DNA of 64,000 nucleotides from Leptobacterium flavescens (GCF_010671605.1 NZ_JAABOO010000001.1:1488001-1552000), one strand, 5' to 3'. Shown: positions 44,701-53,597, counted from the first letter of the stretch. The notes: generated from the sequence alone by a model not told the origin. A program made the numbers and translations.

Positions 44701-46631
44701 GTGGTATGTTCATGACCTCCTATCCAGTTCTCATCCCTGGTAGTGGTTTTGTAGAGAGTTCCTTCATCATAAAATCCGATCTCCGTTAATTCCGGTTGAC
44801 TCGTATTCCCATTTACAAAATTTACCCTAAATAAACGTACATCATCATACTCCAAAAGTGAAGTGGGAGTAGCAATTTCTCTTTCCACAGTCGAAGTTCT
44901 TCCGGAGGATAAGGTATCTGTTGTGTTAGATAGATATTCAAACTTGATCTCATGTCCATTACCCATTCCCCATATATTACCGGGAGCTGCCTGTTGTAAC
45001 GGCCTGTTTAAAGGCGAAGCTTCAAAGGCTGTTTCCGAATAGGCATTTAACAGTACTTGATTCTGTGGCAGGTCATCCGGATAATTAAGTACATAATAAT
45101 CGGTTGTTCTGTCTTCTGCATCATTTCTATGGCTCCCTAAAGTACCGGTAGCACTATAAGGCAGATATTGCCTGTGTTGTCTTCCGTACTGGTCATAGGT
45201 AATATGAGCAACAATATCCTTTAAGGTAGGCGATTGTTTGATCCCGATCTGTTGTTTGGGCCTTCCCAGCCCGTCAAAATAGGTCACTCCTTCTATCACA
45301 TCATGATCGGAAGAGATATCATTAGCCGAATCTTTGGCATTCTGATAGGCCCTTGTATATACATAGTTCTCATTGCTATCTAAACTAATAGCGGTATAAG
45401 GTGCCAGGGTACTAACGGATAAAGCCGTACTCTGTACTCCTTCATTCCCTGCTGCATCAGTAGCCGATACGGTAAAGGAATAGGTGCTGTTGGGTGTAAG
45501 CGCTGTGACTGAATAACTAAGCACATCTCCCAGGGTAGCTTCCAGTACCCCATCCTTATATACCTTATAACCGCTCACTGCTGCATTATCGGTAGCCGCG
45601 GTCCAGGATATATCGGCCGTGGTTCCGGTACTGCTTATAAGACTAAGCCCTGTTACCTGTGAAGGTGCTTCGGTGTCCTGTGCAAGGATGGACACACTGT
45701 CTATAAAGACCGTATCTCCCTGACTCCCTCCACTGGAAGGGCTTGTATATACCCTAATAATCGGAGAGGCCGAAGTGGCCGTCACATTAAAGGTATATTC
45801 GTTCCATGCAGTCCCACTGATCGGAGTTGGATTAGTAAAACCGGTAAGTCCGCTCCAGTTGGCAAAGGCAGGGCTAAAACTCTGGGTGCCTTCCCTGGCC
45901 CGGATCTTAATGGTATAGCTTTGTCCAACTACAGCAGAGAAGGTATAGCCCATATCCCTTCCATTTGTGGCAGAAGAAGAGGCACGAAGTGCATACTGCC
46001 CATGGTAGGGATTCGTAGCATCGGAAGTGATCACTGCAGCTCCGGTCCATCCGGTAGTCCCATTAGCCTCATAATCTATAGAGGCTGCGTTGGAAGAGGT
46101 ATGCAGATCTTCCAGATAAGGATTAAATACTTCAATGGAAATACTGTCTATAAAAACCGTATCTCCCTGGCTCCCTCCTGTAGAGGGGCTGGTATAGGCC
46201 TTGATATTCGGAGTGGCACTGGTGGCTGTTACTACAAAGTAATACTCCTGCCAATTAACACTCCCGATAGGAGTTACATTAAAACCGCTTACTCCTGTCC
46301 AGTTGGCAAAGGCAGGGCTAAAGCTTTGAGCACCTCTTTTGGCCCATATCTTAATGGCATAGGTTTCTCCTACGGTAGCATTAAAGCTAAAGTTCAGTTC
46401 TCTCCCGTTAGTGGCAGAGGAAACTCCCCGGATGGCATAGGAACCATGGTAAGGGTCACTTCCGTCGGAACTGATCACAGCAGTTCCTCCCCAACCGGTA
46501 GTGCTATTGGCCTCATTACTGACCGAGGCCGCATTAGAGTCGGTATATAAATTCTGGGATTGTGCTCTCCAGCCGGAAAGTCCCGTTAACAGCATAACGG
46601 CAATCCATATATATTTAAACTTGTTGTTCAT
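41742..46631 (-). CDS. Rhs/YD-repeat polymorphic toxin with duplicated N-terminal domain
   Basis: 1,629 residues. The signal peptide ends near RAQSQ. Two near-identical carbohydrate-binding-like domains follow (about 27-168 and 172-316), then a fibronectin III domain (about 320-408) and a DUF6443-type region with long YD repeats (for example YDAFGRVILTGKY, YSYDGLNRIISAID). The Rhs-associated core ends in GRWMNIDPLAEEMRRHSPYN and DPDGM near residue 1386. The last 243 residues are a variable tip: a hydrophobic stretch (FGTLLLVIGALPIAIEAGIA), then a very basic helical end (KHGSKGLREFLKRKGLKKVV). No known nuclease or deaminase motif was seen in the tip. It starts five bases after the upstream Rhs-like gene. 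Confidence 0.88.
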   Translation of the reverse strand: MNNKFKYIWIAVMLLTGLSGWRAQSQNLYTDSNAASVSNEANSTTGWGGTAVISSDGSDPYHGSYAIRGVSSATNGRELNFSFNATVGETYAIKIWAKRGAQSFSPAFANWTGVSGFNVTPIGSVNWQEYYFVVTATSATPNIKAYTSPSTGGSQGDTVFIDSISIEVFNPYLEDLHTSSNAASIDYEANGTTGWTGAAVITSDATNPYHGQYALRASSSATNGRDMGYTFSAVVGQSYTIKIRAREGTQSFSPAFANWSGLTGFTNPTPISGTAWNEYTFNVTATSASPIIRVYTSPSSGGSQGDTVFIDSVSILAQDTEAPSQVTGLSLISSTGTTADISWTAATDNAAVSGYKVYKDGVLEATLGDVLSYSVTALTPNSTYSFTVSATDAAGNEGVQSTALSVSTLAPYTAISLDSNENYVYTRAYQNAKDSANDISSDHDVIEGVTYFDGLGRPKQQIGIKQSPTLKDIVAHITYDQYGRQHRQYLPYSATGTLGSHRNDAEDRTTDYYVLNYPDDLPQNQVLLNAYSETAFEASPLNRPLQQAAPGNIWGMGNGHEIKFEYLSNTTDTLSSGRTSTVEREIATPTSLLEYDDVRLFRVNFVNGNTSQPELTEIGFYDEGTLYKTTTRDENWIGGHEHTTDEFKDQFGRVVLKRTYELVVTEDDPRGGQIGDPVVLLYSLLLYDTYYIYDDFGNLSYVLPPKAIESLPIHVTDLNADIGGRGDIITVQQLIDEVGYQYKYDRRNRLTEKKIPGKGWEYIVYNSLDQPVLTQDANLRANGEWLYTKYDAFGRVILTGKYTNSINTQAGMQTALDDYYTNNSGTKPYESMTGPGNININGASVGGYSNQSFPIDNTEAYTIHHFDEYFIPPTLVSMPSSVFGQTVKTNLKGLPTSTITRVLGTQLSIINVIGYDEKARPIWVYNRNVELGITDIVETSLDFAGKVLETKSTHTRDGGTPIVVTERFTYDHAARVLRQTHKVDNEPEELIAQNEYDEISQLTVKKVGNTITNPLQEVNYSYNIRGWLKAINDVDNIGNDLFSFKINYNDPTSGTALYNGNISQTHWRTANTDSSLKTYTYSYDGLNRIISAIDNTGNYNLNNVSYDLNGNITALSRQGHINAAATSFNEMDDLEYEYSLGSLGNRLVDVEDGTSIDFGFKDFEVNGETDYSYDANGNMIKDNNKGITSIDYNHLNLPTEVVFDNDQNKKINYIYDAAGIKIKKIVTDGSSLTTTEYAGNFIYKNNNLQFFNTAEGYVEPDGSNGYDYIYQYKDHLGNIRLAYSDDNGDGTVTQAEIREENNYYPFGLKHKGYNSAIVGGNHKYGFTGKEEQDELGLAWIDITARNYDAALGRWMNIDPLAEEMRRHSPYNYAFDNPIYYIDPDGMMPIGIGENENDTNFDFINKESQAFEGIYNFNVDTGEFIKISDEGDDIGQHVINFVNSGGAQVGVGFVNTQPGSFTPGELLENDGAKLFGGLINSGLLSEQAKRRISSLTSQTGVNQVGQDFGTLLLVIGALPIAIEAGIASSPAVSRLVSHINAIVREIEIFTSVRGGTVVRTNLNALKNFLLKEGLKVFRKHGSKGLREFLKRKGLKKVVKRLQKADVGELVNSKTAKRLYRTLRTIYKILE

Positions 46632-46636
46632 CGTGT

Positions 46637-49600
46637 TTAGTTTTTATAGTGGTACTGATAATCCGATACGATCTTATTGTCCTGATCCCTGACCGCTTTA
46701 AGACGATTGTACTCATCATACTCATAAGTCATCGTATAACCGCTGGGGTCTGTCATAGAGCTTATCCCCGCCAGAAGATCATAGGTATAAGTAGTAACCA
46801 AAGCACCCGACAAGCTGTTTCTAAGACCGCTAAGGGTACTTAAGTCTGTTACTCCATCATCTAAGAGTGCTGCGGTGGTGGTATTTAGGGCCGTGGCCAC
46901 TTCTGCCAGGGTAGCATTCTCTATTTTAGCTACCGGATAGGTCTGGTCATAACCCCACAGATAAGTAACCGGTGCCCCGTCTTCCTGATTTACCTCTACC
47001 GGATTACAGCTGGTATCGTAATGCACATAATTGATCCTTCGCTCTGTGATATCGGTAGTTTTTTTGGTTTTTACCTCCTTCATTTTTATCATATTGGTAT
47101 GGTACTCTTCATATACATTCTGAAGGCTGGAAAGCAAGACCCCGTCCTCATAGTTTTTAGTATAGATCGGGCTACTGATCTGGTTAAGCGTGACCATTTT
47201 AGCGATCACTGTCTGCTCTGGCCCTGTATATTCCGCAGTGGGATAACTCTCTACCGGATAGAAGAATTCGGTCTTTCGGTGGATAGTATCTCCGTGCTCT
47301 TCGATATAAGTATCAACCACCTTTTGCTGGTAGTTTATCTGGTTATACTCAAAGGTCTGACGTTGTTCCACTACGCTTTGTGTGCCTTGCGCATCATAGA
47401 AATAGCTTTTGTTGATCGCTTGTGTTAGTGGCGACCAGCCCGAGGTCAGGTTATCGGTAAAAGTGAAAAAAGCAGGGCCGCAGTTCTGGTAATTCCCTGC
47501 TCCTATACAATCAGTAATTTGCCCTTCACTTCCACCTCCACAGGAAGGTGCATTTTCAGGAAGGTTATTGATATAGTTAAAATACTGATCATAAAACTGT
47601 GTCCAAGTGCAATTAATGGGCTCCACATTAAAGGAAGGTGCAATAGTTACTTCCGATGGGAGATTGTAATCATTGATCGTTTCGGTCAGGATCCTATCGC
47701 TATTGTCATATACCTTTTGATTTATTAAAAGCCCTCTTTTAAACTCCAGATTAGGTGCCGGTCTGTAGGGGTAGTTAAAAGTCTCTACAGGGCTTGAAAA
47801 GTCCCTTGGAGAAGTAAAGGTAAATACCGATTTTCCAAGATTGTCTTCAAACATGCTTACCGTTTTATAACCTACATAATTCCCCTGGGTAAGCTGCGTA
47901 TTTGGTTCTTTAGAGGTGATCTGATAGGTTACGTTGGTAGGAGAAAATGTTGTTTCCCTATTATCCGAAGTGCTAAAGAGGTATTTAGTCTCTGTTAGCT
48001 CATAACTTTTGGTCAGGTTTCCGATACGTCCGTCAATAGATCCGGACGATTTATCAGCATCATCAGGTTCGGCATAACTATAGCTCACTTTCTTTTGAAT
48101 CGCTGTCGGATTTGCATCATCCCTGAAGATCACTTCCTTAATACGTACTCCTCCACCTAAAAGATATTCCTTAATCGATGAGCTGGCAGCTCCGTAATAT
48201 AATTTTGCAAGGGTTGTAACCGAGTATGGATCCAGGGTCAGACCATCAATAAGTTTTAAACCAAATGTATAGCTTCCCGCAGGTACGGAGAACTTGATAC
48301 AGCTTTCATTTAAAGTGGCCCAGTACTCATCTCCGTTGGAAGCGGTAAGTACCACTCTGAATCTGTCGGCATCGGCCTGGGTCCCACTCTGAAGGGTTGC
48401 ATTGATATACACATCCTGCGCATAACCTATGGTAACCGGGGTAGGTGCCGGTGGCGGGTTATTATTAGATCCCGATAAGGTAAGCGATAAGGTAGTGGGT
48501 GTAAAATTTTCAGGATTCGACATATACACATCCGATGACAATGCCTGACTTCCCTGGAAAGAGAAGGTGTTATGCTCAAAAACAAACTCCTTGCTTCCTC
48601 CTGTCGGGTAAGTGATCTTGTTTAAAAGCCCTGTTTTAATTGCATCCATATCAAAAGTCAGGTTGCTGGAACAGGCAGTGGTTGTAGTACTATAACCATC
48701 TATATAACCCCAGACATCACTCTCCGAGTCAAAAGCCGGTAACTGGGTCCTGCTTGTATAGGAAAGCGTATGATCATAGGAAAGGCTTCCCGCCTTTTCC
48801 GATACTTCATCCAGCCACAGACGCGTAGCTATAGTAGAATAACTTAAAGTATATCGCTTGTCTTCCTGCCCTTGTTCATCTTTAATGATAATATCCTTTA
48901 AGATAGCCCCTCCTGTTTCCGGATGGGTATTATCGGTTACAAAGTCGATAGTCACCCCATCCTTAAAAATGATCTTGGAAAGTTTTTGGGTATCAGTATC
49001 TGTAGTATAGTAAGAAACCGTGCTTTCAGGTCTTAGGATACTGGTGTTATAGGCATTTGATAAAAATTCAGCTGTTGTGCCGGAGATAATATCGTTGTAG
49101 GTTCTGGTGATCGAAGCGGTATATAACTCCTGGATGGTGTTATATTCAAAACGTACCAGTTCCGTATCGTTACTGGTAGTGATCATAGATAAATGCCAGG
49201 CCGAACGATTATTTACCACTCCCGCGGCAGATGCCGGGATACTTCCGCTGCCTCCCTGAGGAACACTTCCGGTAACCGGAGTGGATTCCACATCCTCTAT
49301 CACAGAGAAAAGATACTTATAACCAGCCGTATCTGTAATCGTAAAGGAATTTACCGCAAGGGTCACTGTATCATAATTCAGGTCGATCTTTACCTGTTGG
49401 GACCTTGATAAAAGCTTAGGTACCAGAACACCGTTTTCCTTGACGATCACAAAACGACCTGATACATTCAGCAAACTAAACTGATACAGATCCAGCTGGG
49501 TGTCGTACTTATCAATACTGCTCCCATTGGCCTTCCAGTTAAATTCGTCTTTCTCGGCCGTGGTTAAATTGGCGTAGTTCCAGAAATCGTCGTTGTGAAG

Positions 49601-49978
49601 TACGCCCGTTCTAATACCGGGCCCTTTCTTCTCTTCATCCACAACGCCACGTACCGTTCTGGAGATCACCCCCAGACCTGTAAGCGACCAACCCGTGCCT
49701 GTCCAGCCCGAACGTTCATTAATACGTACACCCGTGGTGTGATAACTTAAACCAAATGATAATCCCAGTCCGCCCGATAAGGGGCGTGAATACAAAGGGA
49801 TACTAATGTTTGCCTGTCCGCTGTAATAATCGACAGGAACTTCTTCAAATTGCATCAGAGATGCGACCGTCGGAGACGGCGGAATGATCTCGGGGAGGGC
49901 AACATCACTGCCCTGGGCATAAACGCCCATTCCCATAAGACTACAAAAAAAGGCCAGAAGCCAATAAGGTCTTTTCAT
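46637..49978 (-). CDS. Secreted SpvB/Rhs-like protein, first gene of the Rhs operon
   Basis: 1,113 residues. The signal peptide ends at VYAQ. The N-terminal region (VPVDYYSGQANISIPLYSRP, LGLSFGLSYHTTGVRINE) has the SpvB/TcdB-like opening. A long beta-rich body follows, with YD repeats near the end (YTMTYEYDEYNRLKAVRDQ). There is no toxin tip, and the protein stops soon after the last repeat. In Bacteroidetes this protein typically precedes a DUF6443-Rhs protein, as here. It may complete or deliver the shell around the toxin. A CAAATGTA box (TACATTTG on the minus strand) at 50043-50050 lies 64 bases upstream of the ATG. Confidence 0.85.
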   Translation of the reverse strand: MKRPYWLLAFFCSLMGMGVYAQGSDVALPEIIPPSPTVASLMQFEEVPVDYYSGQANISIPLYSRPLSGGLGLSFGLSYHTTGVRINERSGWTGTGWSLTGLGVISRTVRGVVDEEKKGPGIRTGVLHNDDFWNYANLTTAEKDEFNWKANGSSIDKYDTQLDLYQFSLLNVSGRFVIVKENGVLVPKLLSRSQQVKIDLNYDTVTLAVNSFTITDTAGYKYLFSVIEDVESTPVTGSVPQGGSGSIPASAAGVVNNRSAWHLSMITTSNDTELVRFEYNTIQELYTASITRTYNDIISGTTAEFLSNAYNTSILRPESTVSYYTTDTDTQKLSKIIFKDGVTIDFVTDNTHPETGGAILKDIIIKDEQGQEDKRYTLSYSTIATRLWLDEVSEKAGSLSYDHTLSYTSRTQLPAFDSESDVWGYIDGYSTTTTACSSNLTFDMDAIKTGLLNKITYPTGGSKEFVFEHNTFSFQGSQALSSDVYMSNPENFTPTTLSLTLSGSNNNPPPAPTPVTIGYAQDVYINATLQSGTQADADRFRVVLTASNGDEYWATLNESCIKFSVPAGSYTFGLKLIDGLTLDPYSVTTLAKLYYGAASSSIKEYLLGGGVRIKEVIFRDDANPTAIQKKVSYSYAEPDDADKSSGSIDGRIGNLTKSYELTETKYLFSTSDNRETTFSPTNVTYQITSKEPNTQLTQGNYVGYKTVSMFEDNLGKSVFTFTSPRDFSSPVETFNYPYRPAPNLEFKRGLLINQKVYDNSDRILTETINDYNLPSEVTIAPSFNVEPINCTWTQFYDQYFNYINNLPENAPSCGGGSEGQITDCIGAGNYQNCGPAFFTFTDNLTSGWSPLTQAINKSYFYDAQGTQSVVEQRQTFEYNQINYQQKVVDTYIEEHGDTIHRKTEFFYPVESYPTAEYTGPEQTVIAKMVTLNQISSPIYTKNYEDGVLLSSLQNVYEEYHTNMIKMKEVKTKKTTDITERRINYVHYDTSCNPVEVNQEDGAPVTYLWGYDQTYPVAKIENATLAEVATALNTTTAALLDDGVTDLSTLSGLRNSLSGALVTTYTYDLLAGISSMTDPSGYTMTYEYDEYNRLKAVRDQDNKIVSDYQYHYKN

Positions 49979-50042
49979 AATACCAGATTTTAAGATTATT
50001 AATATTTGCTTGTAGGAAATTGAAGGAATTATCCCTCAAATA

Positions 50043-50050
50043 CAAATGTA
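50043..50050 (-). promoter_or_regulatory. Putative -7 box of the Rhs operon
   Basis: TACATTTG on the minus strand, 64 bases before the start of the 1,113-residue gene. No matching -33 element. The 49979-50306 gap holds no other recognised feature except the divergent brx promoter. Confidence 0.4.
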
Positions 50051-50262
50051 AGTATTTTTTTATAAAATGAAAGAAAAGTTGTAAGATATTTAAGATTTTA
50101 CATATATTTAAAAAAGAAAAGTAGCTCAGTTATTGAAGAATAAGTGGTTCCTTATTTAGCATTTTTGTTAAAGTCTGTTATAAATTTTATAAATCTGCAG
50201 GAGGAGAATGCGGTGGTACAATTCTTGTAAATTCTGAAGTCGATCAAAGACAATAATTTGCG

Positions 50263-50270
50263 TATCTTTG
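50263..50270 (+). promoter_or_regulatory. Putative -7 box of the bacilliredoxin gene
   Basis: TATCTTTG, 36 bases before the ATG at 50307. Confidence 0.5.
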
Positions 50271-50306
50271 TGTTATCATTTAGTTGAAAAATAAAATCAT
50301 TAAAAT

Positions 50307-50717
50307 ATGTATCCAGCAGAATTGGTAAAACCTATGAGAGAGGACCTTACAGCGGTCGGATTTCAAGAACTACATACAGTGGAGGCAGTAGACGCTGCCA
50401 TGAAGAAACAAGGAACAACTTTGGTGATGGTGAATTCCGTATGCGGATGTGCTGCGGCTAACGCCCGTCCGGGTGCCCGCCTGTCATTACAAAATGCAAA
50501 AACTCCCGATAATCTTGTAACGGTATTTGCAGGAGTAGACAGAGAAGCTACAGATAAGGCCAGAGGTTATATGGTGCCTTTTCCACCATCCTCACCTAGT
50601 ATCGCTCTTTTTAAAGACGGAGAATTGGTTCATATGTTAGAGCGCCATCATATTGAGGGCCGCCCTGCAGAATTGATCGCAGAAAACCTGGTAGACGCCT
50701 ATAACGAGTTTTGTTAA
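50307..50717 (+). CDS. BrxA/BrxB-family bacilliredoxin (YphP/YqiW family)
   Basis: 136 residues. The active-site motif CGC lies in VNSVCGCAAANARPG, with GTTLVMVNSV before it and VFAGVDREATDKARGYM after it, all typical of the YphP/YqiW family. In bacilli the family removes bacillithiol from proteins. Bacteroidetes also carry bacillithiol genes in many species, but none is in this window, so the thiol partner is inferred. Monocistronic with a strong terminator. Confidence 0.9.
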   Translation: MYPAELVKPMREDLTAVGFQELHTVEAVDAAMKKQGTTLVMVNSVCGCAAANARPGARLSLQNAKTPDNLVTVFAGVDREATDKARGYMVPFPPSSPSIALFKDGELVHMLERHHIEGRPAELIAENLVDAYNEFC

Positions 50718-50746
50718 GTCGTTCTTTACAGAATAAATCTAAAAGG

Positions 50747-50773
50747 AACCACGCTTTTTTGGCGTGGTTTTTT
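50747..50773 (+). terminator. Terminator of the bacilliredoxin gene
   Basis: AACCACGC (50747-50754) / GCGTGGTT (50762-50769) with a seven-base loop, followed by a T run that merges with the next promoter box. Confidence 0.85.
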
Positions 50774-50780
50774 AATTTTG
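50773..50780 (+). promoter_or_regulatory. Putative -7 box of the acyltransferase gene
   Basis: TAATTTTG sharing its first T with the terminator T run. It covers the TTG at 50778, so that TTG cannot be the translation start of a transcript made from it. Confidence 0.6.
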
Positions 50781-50801
50781 GGGATTGAAAATGTCAAAAT
50801 C

Positions 50802-51533
50802 TTGAGAAAATTAATTTCATATCCGCTTTCCGTTCTGTTTTATCTGGCATTCGGACTCACTTTGTTGTTTTTCCATCCAGTGCAATGGATATGTCTGAAC
50901 CTCTTCGGCTATCAGGCGCATAAAAAGAGTGTGGATATCTTTAATTTTTTCCTGCTGAGGTGTACCAATATCCTCGGTACTCGTTACACCTTTGAGAATA
51001 CTCATCAGATCCCGGCTACTCAACCTCTTATTATCGTTGCGAATCATCAGAGTTTGTACGATATTCCTCCTATCATCTGGTATATGCGGAAGCATCATCC
51101 GAAATTCATCAGTAAAATAGAGTTGGGAAAAGGTATCCCCAGTGTATCTTTTAATCTAAGGCATGGGGGCTCGGTTCTGATCGATCGCAAAGATCCTAAA
51201 CAGGCTATTCCGGCTCTAAAGGAATTTGCCGGATATATAGAAAATACTCGACGCTCGGCGGTTATCTTTCCGGAGGGTACGCGCAGCCGGACCGGAAAAC
51301 CCAGGAAGTTCGCTACCAGCGGCCTTAAAGTATTACTGGAAAATATTCCCAGCGCCCTGGTCGTTCCGGTAAGTATTAACAATTCCTGGAAAATGCTTCA
51401 GTACGGGAAATTCCCCATGGGTATCGGAACGCATCTGAAATTCAAGGTTCATGAGCCCATTCCGGCAGGGAGTATGGAAGACGACCTTCTTATCGAAAAA
51501 GTAGAACAGCAGATCACAGGATCCATAATTTAA
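50802..51533 (+). CDS. 1-acyl-glycerol-3-phosphate acyltransferase-like protein (PlsC family), TTG start
   Basis: About 244 residues. The N-terminal hydrophobic segment (LSVLFYLAFGLTLLFF) anchors it to the membrane. Motif NHQSLYD (NHx4D) and FPEGTRS are the acyltransferase motifs I and III, so it should acylate lysophosphatidate or a related lipid in phospholipid synthesis. No ATG precedes the hydrophobic segment in frame. TTG at 50802 is favoured because the -7 box covers the earlier TTG at 50778. A four-codon ATG mini-ORF (50791-50805) ends on this TTG. It is followed two bases later by the HD hydrolase gene. Confidence 0.85.
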   Translation: MRKLISYPLSVLFYLAFGLTLLFFHPVQWICLNLFGYQAHKKSVDIFNFFLLRCTNILGTRYTFENTHQIPATQPLIIVANHQSLYDIPPIIWYMRKHHPKFISKIELGKGIPSVSFNLRHGGSVLIDRKDPKQAIPALKEFAGYIENTRRSAVIFPEGTRSRTGKPRKFATSGLKVLLENIPSALVVPVSINNSWKMLQYGKFPMGIGTHLKFKVHEPIPAGSMEDDLLIEKVEQQITGSII

Positions 51534-51535
51534 AT

Positions 51536-52189
51536 ATGACACAAAAAGAGATCATTGCACATACGGTTAACTACGTAAAGGAAACCCTTAAAGATGCAGA
51601 GGGAGGCCACGACTGGTTTCATATTGAGCGGGTATATAAAAATTCCCTGCTTATTCTTAAGGAAGAGGAGGCGGATGCTTTTACGGTAGAATTAGGTGCG
51701 CTGCTTCACGATATAGCAGATTCCAAATTCCATGGAGGAGATGAGACCGTAGGGCCGAAAAAGGCCAGGGAATTCCTTGAATCTCTGGGGGTTGATAAAA
51801 GTGTTATTGATCATGTAGAGAATATCATTAAGTACATCTCCTTTAAAGGAGGGAATACAAAGCAAAACTTTCGTTCGCCAGAACTGAATATCGTTCAGGA
51901 TGCCGACAGGCTGGACGCCATCGGAGCCATCGGAATTGCTCGGGCTTTTAATTACGGGGGATTTAAAGATCGTGGGCTATACGATCCTGCTATCGAACCT
52001 AAACTGAATATGACCAAAGAGGAATATAAGAAGTCCACTGCTCCTACCATCAACCATTTTTACGAAAAGCTTCTGTTACTCAAAGACCGGATGAATACCG
52101 AAAGCGGGAAAAAGATCGCTGAGGGCCGGCACAACTTTATGAAGCAGTACCTGGAGCAATTCTATTCGGAATGGAATGGTAAGCTATAA
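51536..52189 (+). CDS. HD-domain phosphohydrolase
   Basis: 217 residues. Metal-binding HD pattern: HDWFHIERVY (first His), LLHDIADSKF (HD) and QDADRLDAIGAIG (last Asp). This is the YpgQ/YedJ-type subfamily, some members of which hydrolyse nucleotides to release pyrophosphate or phosphate. It is the second gene of an operon with the acyltransferase. Its stop is one base from that of the convergent DoxX-like gene, with no room for a terminator. Confidence 0.87.
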   Translation: MTQKEIIAHTVNYVKETLKDAEGGHDWFHIERVYKNSLLILKEEEADAFTVELGALLHDIADSKFHGGDETVGPKKAREFLESLGVDKSVIDHVENIIKYISFKGGNTKQNFRSPELNIVQDADRLDAIGAIGIARAFNYGGFKDRGLYDPAIEPKLNMTKEEYKKSTAPTINHFYEKLLLLKDRMNTESGKKIAEGRHNFMKQYLEQFYSEWNGKL

Positions 52190-52190
52190 A

Positions 52191-53495
52191 TTACCTGTTA
52201 TAAGGGGTTTCGTTAATCCAGTTAAAGCCTCTGCTCAATAAACGGAATTGCTTCTCATCAAAACGTTTCATCCGAATTTCCAGAGTATCTATCCCGGAAG
52301 AATTAGACATTATGCCATTAAGTACATAATTAATACTATCTGTCTTTCGGTAGTTAAGATCTATTATATCGGTACTGTCACGATAAGAAGTTAGCTTCAT
52401 TTTGTGTTTTGTCGTATCCAGGGAAAGGCGATAGCCGTAGTATCTTCTTTTGGAATCATCCATTTTCTTTATGGAAATACTTCCTTCATAATTGAGAACT
52501 ACTTTCCGCCATCTGATCGTATCGGTCATAAGCGGAGGCAGAGTATCCTTATTTATGATAAATTCTTCCACGTCATAGATCCCGTAAAGTGCTGGCTTTG
52601 GTGCTTTGGTCCCATATTGATACATACTTTCTATATCGCTCGAGATCAGGCTGAATAAAATATATCCCACAAAGAGTACTTTTACTCCCAGGGCTATTTT
52701 GTTGTTCCTGGCTTTTTTAAACAACTTCTCTTCCTTTCTGGCTTCCGTAGCTTTATTGAGTAAAAATACGTTCAATAATCGCTTATAGTCGGTACAAACG
52801 ATCAGTACTGAAAAGGCAAATAGATGAAAGGAAAGCAGCTTTACCGGGATATCATAAGACATATTCATCATAAAGATATTGAACATGGTTCCCATAGCCA
52901 CCAATCCGCCCAGGATCTGAGTTCTTCTGAAAAGTAGCAGTAGTCCGGCCAGTACTTCACAGGCTCCGGCAAAAAAGGTATAAGTGTCTGAATAGCCCAT
53001 ATAGGTCCAAGCCAGTCCCATAGGGGAGAAATCTCCCAGAGGTTCCAGTAACCTGAATAAAGTAGGAGACGAGAACTGAAGTTTGATCACTTTAACGAAT
53101 CCATATACGAACATAAAATAGGCCAGTACATATCGGACGTAGATCACTCCCCACTTCATCAGTTTGTTGTAGGAAGGTCGCTTTCTGTCCAGGATCGTCC
53201 ATATCAATGCTGCCAGAAGGGAGATAAGTATCATGATCAATACCTGTATATAATCTGCTGTAGTATCTCCACTTCCCCTTCCGTTCATCGAGATCTCACC
53301 TTCAATACCCAAAATAGTGTTCCCGAACCAGGGAACCAGCTTGTTCCAGGTGTACTCTTGTATCATCCATGGAAATCTCCCAAGAAAGCCAAATGTGTTT
53401 AAGGGAAATGGAAAAAAAGAAAGAAAGGTGTAAATAACGAGATAAAGAAAGCCAAACTTTTTAAAAAAGTTCCACCGGGGAGTCAGATTGCTCAT
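52191..53495 (-). CDS. DoxX-like multi-pass membrane protein with C-terminal extension
   Basis: 434 residues. About eight helices up to residue 285, including a DoxX-like stretch (YVLAYFMFVYGFVKVIKLQF; FFAGACEVLAGLLLLFRRTQ; LGGLVAMGTMFNIFMMNM). A soluble beta-rich domain of about 140 residues follows (YGIYDVEEFIINKDTLPPLM onward). This layout recurs in flavobacteria and the role is unknown. The gene is convergent with the HD hydrolase gene. Confidence 0.75.
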   Translation of the reverse strand: MSNLTPRWNFFKKFGFLYLVIYTFLSFFPFPLNTFGFLGRFPWMIQEYTWNKLVPWFGNTILGIEGEISMNGRGSGDTTADYIQVLIMILISLLAALIWTILDRKRPSYNKLMKWGVIYVRYVLAYFMFVYGFVKVIKLQFSSPTLFRLLEPLGDFSPMGLAWTYMGYSDTYTFFAGACEVLAGLLLLFRRTQILGGLVAMGTMFNIFMMNMSYDIPVKLLSFHLFAFSVLIVCTDYKRLLNVFLLNKATEARKEEKLFKKARNNKIALGVKVLFVGYILFSLISSDIESMYQYGTKAPKPALYGIYDVEEFIINKDTLPPLMTDTIRWRKVVLNYEGSISIKKMDDSKRRYYGYRLSLDTTKHKMKLTSYRDSTDIIDLNYRKTDSINYVLNGIMSNSSGIDTLEIRMKRFDEKQFRLLSRGFNWINETPYNR

Positions 53496-53597
53496 TTTAA
53501 TCAGTTATGAATATTTATTGCTGACCCAAAATAGAATTTTTATTATTAATATTCCTACTTTTTTAACGATGTTTTCGGAAAAAATTCAATTTTTCAC

